Shown piece after piece: positions 43,363 to 51,675 of a DNA stretch of 64,000 nt. Positions within the stretch are counted from its first letter, which is position 1; the number at the start of each line of letters is the position of its first letter. Origin of the DNA: Epilithonimonas arachidiradicis (GTDB lineage: Bacteria > Bacteroidota > Bacteroidia > Flavobacteriales > Weeksellaceae); NCBI RefSeq assembly GCF_003610695.1, contig NZ_RAQH01000002.1, forward strand, positions 248,001 through 312,000, written 5' to 3'. Under the pieces are notes generated by a model. The model saw only the letters and a list, made by a program, of their open reading frames with translations. It was not told the origin of the DNA and searched no databases. The translations under genes and the position numbers were made by a program.

Positions 43363-43992
43363 ATGCCAACAAAAGAAGAACATATTATGATGGTTGCGGA
43401 GAAGCTCTTCGCTGCCAACGGCTATAATGGGACTTCGGTAAGGGACATTGCGACCAAAGCAAAAGTTAATGTTTCTATGATTTCCTATTATTTCGGTTCA
43501 AAGGAAAACTTGATGGAAGAGCTTTTCAAATGGAGAATGGAAGAAGGACTCAACTTTGCTAAAAATATTCTGGAAAATAATGAACTGAACGAAATTCAAA
43601 AAATTGATGCTTTTATAGATAATTTCGTAAACCGAGTTCAGAGATTGAGAGACTTCTTTTTGCTTGTTCATACGCAACAAGTTATCAGTCAGAATAAAAA
43701 TATTCAGAATTTTCTTAGAGCATCAAAAATCAATTATATAGAAATCAATCAAAAGATTATAGAACAAGGTCTGGAAAAAGGGATTTTTACTAAAAAACCT
43801 TCTTATCATCTTTTACAATGTACCATTTCAGGAACGATTTTCAATGCGATGCACGGCATCAAAATTTATAAAGAATATCTGAAAAAACATAACTCAGATT
43901 TCGATGAGAAACTCTATGAAAATCAATATTTCCAGGAAGCATCTGACCACGTGAAAACCATTGTGAGAGCGCTTGTTGGTTATCAGAATTAA
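43363..43992 (+). CDS. TetR family repressor of the adjacent export operon
   Basis: This 209-residue regulator has a TetR HTH in AEKLFAANGYNGTSVRDIATKAKVNVSMISYYFGSKENLMEELF (about 10-52), then an all-helical ligand domain. It is the first gene of a unit with tolC-, emrA- and emrB-type genes, 33 bp before the TolC start. A 20-bp palindrome overlaps the promoter upstream of it, so it probably represses the whole unit and is released by a pump substrate. The inducer is unknown. Confidence 0.9.
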   Translation: MPTKEEHIMMVAEKLFAANGYNGTSVRDIATKAKVNVSMISYYFGSKENLMEELFKWRMEEGLNFAKNILENNELNEIQKIDAFIDNFVNRVQRLRDFFLLVHTQQVISQNKNIQNFLRASKINYIEINQKIIEQGLEKGIFTKKPSYHLLQCTISGTIFNAMHGIKIYKEYLKKHNSDFDEKLYENQYFQEASDHVKTIVRALVGYQN

Positions 43993-44025
43993 TATTTAAA
44001 CACAACTATAACAATAATTACTAAA

Positions 44026-45324
44026 GTGAATAAATTTTTTGCAACAGTATTCTTAATAACCACTTTCTCTTTTGTTTCTGCCCAAGAAAAAAGAGTATTG
44101 AGTCTGGAAGAAGCTGTGAAGTTGGGAATAGCGAATAGCAAAAATCTAAAGATAGATCAAGCTAAAATTGAAGAATCTACCGCAAATCTTCTGGAAGCGA
44201 AGAACAGACAGTTACCAGAGCTCAAGGTGTCCGGAAGCTATCTGTACCTTCCACTGGAACCGAATGTGGATATCAAAATCCCCGGAATGTCTGGTGGCGG
44301 ACCAAAAGTGAGCAATGTACTTTATGGTTCTGCCAATCTTTCCGTTCCAATCTACTCGGGAGGAAGAATCAAATACGGAATCAAATCTGCTGAATATCTT
44401 GTTGAGGCTTCTAAACTAACATCTGAAAACGATAAGAACGCGATTGCTTACAATATTTCTCAGGCGTACAATAATCTTTTCAAAGCGAATGAAGTAGTGA
44501 AATTACTGAAAGAGAATTTAGCGTCTTCTCAGAAAAGAGATGAGTCCTTCATCAAGCTGGAAAACAATGGCGTCATTGCCAGAAATGATCGGTTAAAAGC
44601 ACAACTTCAAACTTCTAATATTGAGTTACAGCTAATGGAAGCGCAGAACAATTACAGCATTGCCAACATCAATATGGATTTGCTCCTTGGTCTTCCGGAC
44701 AATACGGAAATCGAGGTTGATTCTAACTATATCGGCGAAGATGATCTTGGAAAACCGGATGATTTTTATTTGAATTTAGCCAGAGAAAACAGAAAAGATA
44801 TCCAGGCTTTGGATTATCAAAGAAAAGCTGCTGCGCTTGGAACTAAGGCTGCAAAAGCAGAGAACCTTCCTTCATTAGCTTTCACAGGTGGTTACGTTGC
44901 AGCGGATATTCCGAAACTTTTAACGATTACCAATGCTGTGAATGTCGGAGTTGGAATTCAATATAATCTTTCTAATATCTGGAAAAAGAATTCGAGTCTG
45001 ATGCAATCCAAAGCCAGAGAGCAGGAACTGGCAGCAAACAACGATTTATTAAATGACAATGTGACTTTGGAAGTAAAACGTGATTATCAAAATGACCTTT
45101 ATGCGCATAAGAAAATCGATGTTTATCAAAGAGCACTGGAACAAGCAGAAGAGAATTACAGAATCACATTGAACAAATATAACAACGGACTGGAAACCAT
45201 TACCAACCTTCTGGATGCAGACACTGCGAAAATCACAGCCAATGTGAATGTCATCACTTCCAAAGCAGACGCGGCACTGGCTCATAAAAAATTATTACAA
45301 ACAACAGGAATTATTAATCAATAA
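44026..45324 (+). CDS. TolC-family outer-membrane channel of an EmrAB-type exporter
   Basis: This 432-residue protein has a signal peptide (MNKFFATVFLITTFSFVSAQ) and two TolC repeats, seen in LSLEEAVKLGIANSKNLKIDQAKIEESTANLLEAKNRQLPELKVSGSY and RKDIQALDYQRKAAALGTKAAKAENLPSLAFTGGYVAA. There is no lipoprotein Cys, unlike the RND channel at 16.9 kb. The start is a GTG at 44026; no ATG nearby would keep the signal peptide. It is the second gene of the operon and supplies the outer-membrane exit for EmrAB. Confidence 0.92.
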   Translation: MNKFFATVFLITTFSFVSAQEKRVLSLEEAVKLGIANSKNLKIDQAKIEESTANLLEAKNRQLPELKVSGSYLYLPLEPNVDIKIPGMSGGGPKVSNVLYGSANLSVPIYSGGRIKYGIKSAEYLVEASKLTSENDKNAIAYNISQAYNNLFKANEVVKLLKENLASSQKRDESFIKLENNGVIARNDRLKAQLQTSNIELQLMEAQNNYSIANINMDLLLGLPDNTEIEVDSNYIGEDDLGKPDDFYLNLARENRKDIQALDYQRKAAALGTKAAKAENLPSLAFTGGYVAADIPKLLTITNAVNVGVGIQYNLSNIWKKNSSLMQSKAREQELAANNDLLNDNVTLEVKRDYQNDLYAHKKIDVYQRALEQAEENYRITLNKYNNGLETITNLLDADTAKITANVNVITSKADAALAHKKLLQTTGIINQ

Positions 45325-45388
45325 TCGGTTAATAATAATTGATCATAAAGAACTTTAAACTTAGAACAAAAAACTTTAAACAAATAAA

Positions 45389-46504
45389 ATGGCACAAGAC
45401 AATATAAAATTTGAGCAGGGAGAGATTCCTGAAAAAAAGAAAAAAAGCCCTGTTTTTTACATCGTATTAGCAGTTGCAGTTTTGGCTGGCGCTTTCTTCG
45501 GCTTCAGAGAATACCAGTACAGTCAGGCTCATGAAGAAACGGACGATGCACAAATCGCAGCAGACGTAAGTCCGGTAATTTCTAAAATATCGGGCTACGT
45601 TGCAGAAGTAAAAGTTAAAGATAATCAGTTTGTGAAAAAAGGAGATACGCTTGTTGTTCTTGATAACAGAGATCAGCAAATGGCTTTGGAGCAGGCAGAA
45701 GCAGCGTTAGGAACGGCTCAGAGCAATGTTGCATCTGCCCAGGCTGGTTCGGAAGCAGCAAAGACCGGAATCGGTAACTCCAGAGCGGCAGTACAGACGG
45801 CTAACGCACAAATCGAAGCGGCCAAAGTTAATGTCTGGAGAACTGAACAGGATATGAAAAGATATTCTGAATTGGTAAAAGACCACACCATCACGCAGCA
45901 ACAATATGAACAGGCATCTGCAGCTTATCAAACGGCACAGAAACAACTTCAGGTTTTGATTGACCAAAAGAATCAGGCCAATGTCCAGACAGGTGTTGCA
46001 ACATCACAGTCCAATGCAACTTATCAAAATGTCGGCATCGCCAATTCACAATTGAAACAAAGACAGGTGGATGTAGAAAATGCAAAACTAAATTTGTCTT
46101 ACACCGTCATCACGGCTAAAGAAAATGGTTATGTTTCTAAGATTCCTGTTCAGGTGGGACAATATATCCAGGCAGGTTCACAATTGTTCAGCATAGTTTT
46201 GAGCAACCAAAAATGGGTTGTTGCCAACTACAAAGAAACTCAGGTTGAGAAAATGGTAGAAGGCCAGAAAGTAGAAATTGAAATCGATGCTTATCCTGAC
46301 CAAAAATTCCAGGGAACTATCAGTTCATTCTCTCCGGCCACAGGTTCTGCCTTTGCATTGTTGCCTCCGGATAACGCGAGTGGTAACTTCGTGAAAGTCG
46401 TTCAGAGACTTCCTGTTAAAATTACTTTCGACAATCTAAACCCGGACATTATGAAAAAACTCCGCGTCGGGATGAATGTTCAAACTGTCGTTTCATTAAA
46501 ATAA
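45389..46504 (+). CDS. HlyD-family periplasmic adaptor (EmrA-like)
   Basis: This 371-residue membrane-fusion protein has one N-terminal transmembrane helix (VFYIVLAVAVLAGAFFGF). The EmrA signature EETDDAQIAADVSPVISKISGYVAEVKVKDNQFVKKGDTLVVLD holds the first lipoyl half. A long Ala/Gln-rich coiled-coil hairpin (about 95-215) comes before the second half NLSYTVITAKENGYVSKIPVQVGQYIQAGSQLF and a beta-barrel. It joins the MFS pump to the TolC-like channel. Spacing to its neighbours is 64 and 78 bp. Confidence 0.93.
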   Translation: MAQDNIKFEQGEIPEKKKKSPVFYIVLAVAVLAGAFFGFREYQYSQAHEETDDAQIAADVSPVISKISGYVAEVKVKDNQFVKKGDTLVVLDNRDQQMALEQAEAALGTAQSNVASAQAGSEAAKTGIGNSRAAVQTANAQIEAAKVNVWRTEQDMKRYSELVKDHTITQQQYEQASAAYQTAQKQLQVLIDQKNQANVQTGVATSQSNATYQNVGIANSQLKQRQVDVENAKLNLSYTVITAKENGYVSKIPVQVGQYIQAGSQLFSIVLSNQKWVVANYKETQVEKMVEGQKVEIEIDAYPDQKFQGTISSFSPATGSAFALLPPDNASGNFVKVVQRLPVKITFDNLNPDIMKKLRVGMNVQTVVSLK

Positions 46505-46510
46505 AAACAA

Positions 46511-46571
46511 GGAAGCTGGAAGAGGGAACAAAAAGCATTTAAAAACTTCTGACCTCTGACATCCGGCATCC
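46511..46571. repeat. Degenerate inverted repeat between emrA and emrB
   Basis: GGAAGCTGGAAGAGGG is followed 19 bases later by CTTCTGACCTCTGACATCC, then GGCATCC. The right side roughly mirrors the left (CCTCT, ATCC, GGCATCC against AGAGG, GGAAGC). It looks like a worn copy of a dispersed intergenic repeat. Confidence 0.35.
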
Positions 46572-46582
46572 AACTCAAAATT

Positions 46583-48163
46583 ATGCAAGACGATTCATTA
46601 GTAGAATACGGATTTCGCAGAACCATTATTACCATCACGGCGATTATGTGTGCGCTTCTTGAGATTGTGGATTCCACCATCGTAAACGTGGCACTTAATG
46701 AGATGAAAGGTAATCTTGGGGCAACACTTTCCGAAGTGGGCTGGGTAATCACGGCTTATGCCATTGGTAACGTGATTATCGTTCCGATGACCAGCTGGTT
46801 ATCCCAACAGTTCGGGCGTAGAAATTACTTTGCGGTATCTATCATCATATTTACGATTTTCTCTTTTCTCTGTGGTAATGCGACTAACATCTGGGAACTG
46901 GTATTTTTCCGTTTGTGTCAAGGGATTGGTGGAGGAGCACTTTTGGTAACTTCACAAACCATCATTACCGAATCTTACCCTATCGAGAAAAGAAGTATGG
47001 CTCAGGCCATCTACGGATTGGGCGTAATTATCGGGCCAACGCTTGGTCCGCCATTGGGAGGTTATATTGTTGATAATTATAGCTGGCCTTACATCTTTTA
47101 CATCAATATTCCGTTGGGAATTATTGCGACGTTGCTGACATTACAATTTGTGAAAAGTCCGCGATATTCAGAAAAACGCTCAGCTTCCGATGTCGATTGG
47201 ATCGGGATTGGATTATTGGCAGCGTTCGTGGGTTCTTTACAATACATTTTGGAAAGAGGTCACGAGGATGATTGGTTTGCCAGTAAAGCCATTGTGGTAT
47301 TGACGATTACAGCTGTTGTAGGATTCATATTATTTATTTGGCGAGAACTCACCTTCAAATATCCGATTGTAGAACTACGCGTTCTCAAGAATGGAAATCT
47401 GAGGATTGGAACCGTGATGTCTTTCATTCTGGGATTCGGGTTGTACGGCTCAACGTTTATTGTTCCGCTTTATACACAGAGTATTCTGGGTTGGACAGCG
47501 CTGCAGTCCGGAGCATTAATGATTCCAGCCGCATTAACGACCGCTTTTATGATGCCGATCATTGGCCAATTGTTGACCAGGGGTGCCAAGCAACAGATAT
47601 TGGTAGCATTAGGCTTATTCATCTTCTTCGTTTACAGTTTCTGGGGATATAAAATCCTGACACCAGACACAGGAAAAGACGCCTTCTTCTGGATGCTGAT
47701 TGTAAGAGGAATGGGACTGGGTTTACTATTCATTCCGATTACATCATTATCACTAAGTACGCTGAAAGGTCCTGAAATTGGACAAGGCGCCGCTTTCACG
47801 GGAATGATGCGTCAGTTAGGAGGTTCATTCGGAATCGCTGCGATTACGACCTTCATTGCCAATAAAAGCGAGCTTTACAGGAGTAATCTTGTATCGCACT
47901 TGGATGTCAACGATTTTGATGTTCAGCAGAGAGTTGCAGCACTCAAAGCCAGCTTCATCGCCAAGGGTTATACGCCAGACAGAGCGCTGAACGCTGCTTA
48001 TCAAATGCTGGACTTCTCAGTAACCAAACAGGCAACAGTATTATCTTATATGGATGTTTTCCTTTATTTGGGATTGATGTTTTTGATATGTATTCCCTTT
48101 GTGCTCTTCGTAAGAGAACGAAAAGGCAAAGGCGAGAAAATCGACCTGAGCGCGGCTCATTAA
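46583..48163 (+). CDS. MFS multidrug exporter, DHA2 family (EmrB-like)
   Basis: This 526-residue inner-membrane protein has about 14 membrane helices. Family marks are ALLEIVDSTIVNVALNEMKGNLGATLSEVGWVITAYAIGNVIIVPMTSWLSQQFGRRNYF (helices 1-2 and motif A) and GLGVIIGPTLGPPLGGYIVDNYSWPYIFYINIPLG (motif C, typical of drug antiporters). It is the last gene of the tetR-tolC-emrA-emrB unit and ends at a terminator. Substrates are probably hydrophobic compounds, but are not known. Confidence 0.95.
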   Translation: MQDDSLVEYGFRRTIITITAIMCALLEIVDSTIVNVALNEMKGNLGATLSEVGWVITAYAIGNVIIVPMTSWLSQQFGRRNYFAVSIIIFTIFSFLCGNATNIWELVFFRLCQGIGGGALLVTSQTIITESYPIEKRSMAQAIYGLGVIIGPTLGPPLGGYIVDNYSWPYIFYINIPLGIIATLLTLQFVKSPRYSEKRSASDVDWIGIGLLAAFVGSLQYILERGHEDDWFASKAIVVLTITAVVGFILFIWRELTFKYPIVELRVLKNGNLRIGTVMSFILGFGLYGSTFIVPLYTQSILGWTALQSGALMIPAALTTAFMMPIIGQLLTRGAKQQILVALGLFIFFVYSFWGYKILTPDTGKDAFFWMLIVRGMGLGLLFIPITSLSLSTLKGPEIGQGAAFTGMMRQLGGSFGIAAITTFIANKSELYRSNLVSHLDVNDFDVQQRVAALKASFIAKGYTPDRALNAAYQMLDFSVTKQATVLSYMDVFLYLGLMFLICIPFVLFVRERKGKGEKIDLSAAH

Positions 48164-48189
48164 TTTATTTTTTTTAGTTATTTGTTAGA

Positions 48190-48222
48190 AACTCAGAATC
48201 TTGATTGGTTCTGAGTTTTTTT
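48190..48222 (+). terminator. Terminator of the emrAB operon
   Basis: AACTCAGAA and TTCTGAGTT form a 9-bp perfect stem with a 10-base loop, followed by a T-run. Confidence 0.85.
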
Positions 48223-48273
48223 GGCATTGATTTTAATTGTAGTTGAATTATCAATCCATTCAAAATCAAAGTT

Positions 48274-48675
48274 ATGATACCATTACTATCCCAGGTACTT
48301 TATCTCTTTCTGATAGCCATTCCCGTAGCGTGTATTGCCTGGACAGTGACCCACGAGGAAATCTTCCGTGAACCCAGGGAGTATTGCCAGAAAATATGTG
48401 GCAGCACGCAATCCATTGCTAAGCGAAAATTCTTCTATCTCTTCACCTGCGAATATTGTTTCAGCCATTACATCAGCATTATTTTTTTAATTATCACCAA
48501 ATTCCAGTTGCTCTACGATGATTGGCGCGGTTACTTGTTGGCGTTCTTCTCGCTGGTATGGATTGCTAACTGGTATATGAGCCTCTTCGGCTACCTGAGA
48601 CAGAGCCTTAAGGTTGAGAAAATAGAGGCTAAGATGAAGGATGAGAATTTGAAGGAAATGACGGGCGATAAGTAA
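48274..48675 (+). CDS. Small Cys-containing membrane protein of unknown function
   Basis: This 133-residue protein has an N-terminal membrane helix (LLSQVLYLFLIAIPVACIAWTV), a polar loop with CQKIC and, beyond it, CEYC, and two further hydrophobic segments (FSHYISIIFLIITKFQLL and GYLLAFFSLVWIANWYMSLFGYL). It ends in a charged tail (KVEKIEAKMKDENLKEM). The paired Cys could bind metal or form disulfides. I do not recognise the family. It follows the emrAB terminator and is directly followed by a 4 x 23-bp tandem repeat. Confidence 0.65.
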   Translation: MIPLLSQVLYLFLIAIPVACIAWTVTHEEIFREPREYCQKICGSTQSIAKRKFFYLFTCEYCFSHYISIIFLIITKFQLLYDDWRGYLLAFFSLVWIANWYMSLFGYLRQSLKVEKIEAKMKDENLKEMTGDK

Positions 48676-48690
48676 TCTTTCAGACAAACG

Positions 48691-48782
48691 GTCTTTGTCC
48701 GCTCGAGTAAAGAGTCTTTGTTCGCTCGAGTAAAGGTGTTTCGTTCGCCCGAGTAAAAGGTCTTTATTCGCTCGACTAAGAT
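48691..48782. repeat. Four-copy 23-bp tandem repeat
   Basis: Four adjoining units of exactly 23 bp start at 48691, 48714, 48737 and 48760. The consensus begins GTCTTTGTTCGCTCGAGTAA. Copies 1 and 2 differ at two positions; copies 3 and 4 are more worn. Each unit has a CTCGAG-like centre. The array lies between convergent genes, and the period is not a multiple of three. Confidence 0.85.
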
Positions 48783-48832
48783 AGTTTCTCAAAAATCTCT
48801 CAATTCTCAAACCATCACATTCTCCCACTCAA

Positions 48833-49585
48833 TCAAATCCATTTCAGTCTCGTTGCCAATGTACAAGCTTCCGTGGTATTGGAAACCCGCATCTTCTCAA
48901 GGATATTTTGTCTGTGACGATTCACCGTATTGATGCTGATAAAGAGAACATCCGCAATTTCCTTACTCTTTTTTCCTGACTGAATCATCTTCAGAATTTC
49001 CTTTTCACGGGCAGACAGAAAATTAGAATTCTCAACTTCGGTCTGCTGAATAATGCTTCCTTCAGCTGTATTGATAATCATTCCTGTGTAATCTGAGGAC
49101 GGTAAGAAATCGAAATGATAAAGGCAGAGTGCCAGCTCCACATTCTTATGATGCACATCTGAAAAATAAAACATCTTATGTATCAAAGATCTTGAATTAC
49201 TCAATAATCTCAGTTTGCAGATGATACAAAAATCCTTACGCTTATCAAACGCCACCGTCTTGATAAACTGAAAAAACTGAAGCTCCAGGATGTGCTTCTG
49301 CAAAACATCGTCAGGATTCAGAATGTTAAACAATTCATCTTCCCAGATACTTTCAATTTCAAGCTGATTTCTATTCTGAAAGATATTGAGTTCATCGGCG
49401 ATTTTGCCTGAGTAGATGTAGCTTTTATTGTTTTTGAGGTCGCTGAGAATTGCGATTCCATTTTCCAGTTCCACAAAGTTCTGAGCTATTAACTGGCATT
49501 GCTCCAGCTGCAATTGTTCTGTTTCGTAAACAAAATCCTGTTGCAATAATTGCTCATTCAAATCAGACTGAATATTCTTCATCAA
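48833..49585 (-). CDS. LuxR-type helix-turn-helix regulator
   Basis: This 250-residue cytoplasmic protein has an N-terminal sensor-like region of about 180 residues, PAS-like in its mix of strands (NFVELENGIAILSDLKNNKSYIYSGKIADEL), and a C-terminal LuxR/GerE HTH (LSAREKEILKMIQSGKKSKEIADVLFISINTVNRHRQNILEKMRVSNTTEACTLATRLKWI). There is no receiver domain. It begins three bases after the stop of the upstream S41-type peptidase gene, so the two are cotranscribed. Ligand and targets are unknown. Confidence 0.88.
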   Translation of the reverse strand: MMKNIQSDLNEQLLQQDFVYETEQLQLEQCQLIAQNFVELENGIAILSDLKNNKSYIYSGKIADELNIFQNRNQLEIESIWEDELFNILNPDDVLQKHILELQFFQFIKTVAFDKRKDFCIICKLRLLSNSRSLIHKMFYFSDVHHKNVELALCLYHFDFLPSSDYTGMIINTAEGSIIQQTEVENSNFLSAREKEILKMIQSGKKSKEIADVLFISINTVNRHRQNILEKMRVSNTTEACTLATRLKWI

Positions 49586-49588
49586 TAA

Positions 49589-50800
49589 TTATTTAATCTC
49601 TCGCGCTTTTTGAAGTGTTACCTCGATATTTTGGGTCAGGATTTCAGGAACGTAATTTTCTCTTGGTGTTCCATTGATATGATATAATCTCTCCGTCGGA
49701 AACTGGAATCCAATCTTGGTTTCGTTTATTTGGAAGTTAGAGATTGCGCCAAGCAAACCAGCCATTTTGGTTCCGATTATTTTGGCTTTTTTCATACCGT
49801 CAAAACCAATTGCCATCCCTTCGCCCATGCTTCCCGTCCAATGTCCAACCAGAATATAAACTTTACCATTATAAGTTGTTTTGCGTGGTGTCACGTATTC
49901 TTCCCAATGTCTTTTGGTTTCAAATTCTTTTTCATCAAACTCATGCACCTGAAAAGGTAAAAGCTGATTGGTGAATCTGCCCATTATTGCCCTTGCAACA
50001 GTAGAATTGCCGCCACTAGGAGTTTCAGTTAAGTCAATAATCAGATTTTTGAACTGGAAAAAGTTATCCAATGTTTTATCAAATTCTGCAATGAGATTGT
50101 TGTTTCCCAAAGAATTATTGATTTTGATATAGGCAGTAGTATCATTCAGAACCTTACTGAAAAGCAATTCATTACTGTTTCCATAGGTGATGGGAAAAAA
50201 AGTTTTCGATTTTCCGTTCTCGACAACTTTAATTTCTCTTTTAATATCGTGAGTACCTGCAAACAGCATATCAATGGCATATTGATACATCTTTTGAGTA
50301 TGTTGGGTTGTAAATTTTGGTAAGAATTTTTTCAGTTGTTCATCAACAGACTTTCCATTGTAAGCGGTAACTTCCATTCCGATTTTTAAACCTGCCAAAT
50401 CAGCCCCAAATCCTTTTCTTAGATCCTTAATAATGTATTTATTGCCAACTTTTTCGAGATACAAATCCGATCCGGAAGGGACTAATCTGTTGGAATTTGG
50501 TAGATTAGTATTTAAGGATGAATGCCCGTTGTACAATTCGTTTAAAACATTTTCCATAAATGTAATGAATTCGTCATCATTGGAAATCCTGGAAGATTGA
50601 GGCTCATAGATTTGTTTGACTTTTTTCCAGTCAATATTTTGCTGGTCAAGATAGGCGTAATTATCATTGATATCTGTCCAAAATTCATTGAAATCTTTTT
50701 GGTATTTTGTCTGAGCAGAAGTCCAGTTATTTACAAGAAACATTATAACTGATAAGATTAGTTTTATTTTAAGATTGAAAATTCTATCGAAAGGATTCAT
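49589..50800 (-). CDS. S41-family (C-terminal processing peptidase-like) protein
   Basis: This 403-residue protein has an N-terminal signal-like helix (KLILSVIMFLVNNWTSAQ) and the helical cap DFNEFWTDINDNYAYLDQQNIDWKKVKQIYEPQSSRI. A PDZ-like part follows (DLYLEKVGNKYIIKDLRKGFGADLAGLKIGMEVTAYNGKSV) and then the S41 core, with VYILVGHWTGSMGEGMAIGFDGMKKAKIIGTKMAG holding the probable catalytic Ser in GSMGE. It probably acts in the periplasm; the substrate is unknown. First gene of a pair with the LuxR-type regulator. Confidence 0.86.
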   Translation of the reverse strand: MNPFDRIFNLKIKLILSVIMFLVNNWTSAQTKYQKDFNEFWTDINDNYAYLDQQNIDWKKVKQIYEPQSSRISNDDEFITFMENVLNELYNGHSSLNTNLPNSNRLVPSGSDLYLEKVGNKYIIKDLRKGFGADLAGLKIGMEVTAYNGKSVDEQLKKFLPKFTTQHTQKMYQYAIDMLFAGTHDIKREIKVVENGKSKTFFPITYGNSNELLFSKVLNDTTAYIKINNSLGNNNLIAEFDKTLDNFFQFKNLIIDLTETPSGGNSTVARAIMGRFTNQLLPFQVHEFDEKEFETKRHWEEYVTPRKTTYNGKVYILVGHWTGSMGEGMAIGFDGMKKAKIIGTKMAGLLGAISNFQINETKIGFQFPTERLYHINGTPRENYVPEILTQNIEVTLQKAREIK

Positions 50801-50851
50801 TACTTGTTTAGTCTTTTTTATTTTAAGTCAAAAAATGGTTATTTATCAGTA

Positions 50852-50882
50852 TTGATTATTCAGGCTAATGAATCTAAATTTG
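50852..50882 (+). promoter_or_regulatory. Promoter of the sugar O-acetyltransferase gene
   Basis: TTG (50852-50854), 20 bases, then TAAATTTG (50875-50882): full match to the Bacteroidota consensus. It lies 23 bases before the ATG at 50906 and supports that start over the longer open frame. Confidence 0.75.
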
Positions 50883-50905
50883 CCTTGTCAAGATGTAAAA
50901 ATACA

Positions 50906-51466
50906 ATGAATAATCTGAACGAAAAAGAGAAAATGCTCTCCGGCGAATTATATGATGCGAATGATGCAGTACTGGTGGAGGAAAGACAGAGAAGCAAGGA
51001 TTTGTGCTTCCGCTACAATCAGACTCAACCTTCTAAAATGAAGGAGCGAAAAGGCATTATCAAAACGCTATTTGGCAAAACAGGGAAAATGTTCCTGATA
51101 GAGCAGCCTTTCTACTGCGATTACGGTTACAACATAGAAATCGGGGAAAACTTCTACACCAATGTCAATGTCGTGATTCTCGATTGCGCCAAAGTGACTT
51201 TCGGAGACAATGTTTTCATTGCTCCCAATTGCGGATTCTATACCGTGAATCATCCTCTTGATGTAGAAACCAGAAACACAGGACTGGAATATGCAAAACC
51301 TATCACCGTCGGAAATAATGTTTGGATTGGCGCAGGTTGTAGCATTCTTCCGGGTGTAACCATTGGTGATAATGCTGTCATTGGTGCAGGAAGCGTCGTC
51401 GTAAAAGATATTCCAGCGAATGTTTTAGCCGTCGGCAATCCTTGTAAAGTCATCAGGGAAATATAA
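50906..51466 (+). CDS. Sugar O-acetyltransferase (maltose/galactoside acetyltransferase type)
   Basis: This 186-residue left-handed beta-helix enzyme uses acetyl-CoA to acetylate sugars. It has the MAC-type N-terminal helix region (NEKEKMLSGELYDANDAVLVEERQRSKDLCFRYN) and hexapeptide repeats (IEIGENFYTNVNVVILDCAKVTFGDNVFIAPN). The active-site His is in GFYTVNHPLD, and the C-terminal coils read VWIGAGCSILPGVTIGDNAVIGAGSVVVKDIPANVLAVGNPCKVI. The open frame starts at 50804, but a promoter at 50852-50882 lies inside that extension, so ATG 50906 is used. The substrate is unknown. Confidence 0.92.
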   Translation: MNNLNEKEKMLSGELYDANDAVLVEERQRSKDLCFRYNQTQPSKMKERKGIIKTLFGKTGKMFLIEQPFYCDYGYNIEIGENFYTNVNVVILDCAKVTFGDNVFIAPNCGFYTVNHPLDVETRNTGLEYAKPITVGNNVWIGAGCSILPGVTIGDNAVIGAGSVVVKDIPANVLAVGNPCKVIREI

Positions 51467-51472
51467 AAATAA

Positions 51473-51580
51473 AAACCACAAAAGGCATAAAAGTACGAGT
51501 TCAGGAATATTTAAAAGTTCATATTTTCTTATAATCCAAACTAATAACCAGCTGAAATTCTTTTATGTCTTTTGTGGTTT
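51473..51580. repeat. Long inverted-repeat element, copy A
   Basis: A 21-bp left arm (51473-51493, beginning AAACCACAAAAGGCAT) and right arm (51560-51580) match at 20 of 21 positions when inverted. The 66-bp interior contains TAATAACCAGC at 51542-51552, which also occurs in the element at 57285-57449. The element begins 6 bases after the acetyltransferase stop and fills most of the 209-bp gap before the DUF1349 gene. Confidence 0.75.
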
Positions 51581-51675
51581 AATGTAACTACTTGACTTTG
51601 ATGAGTAAAACGTCTTTGTGACGGTTACAACATTGAATCAAACTAAAAAACTTTGCGTTTAAAATTATATTAAGA

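Noticed and set aside
45351-45381. AACTTTAAAC repeated twice between tolC and emrA
   Set aside because: Only two 10-bp AT-rich copies; this is expected by chance in such linkers and has no further structure.
48691-48782. CRISPR array
   Set aside because: Units abut with no spacers, and no cas genes are in the window.
48487-48828. Open frame of 113 codons on the minus strand across the 23-bp tandem array
   Set aside because: It overlaps the end of the plus-strand membrane protein gene, changes frame between repeat units and resembles no protein.
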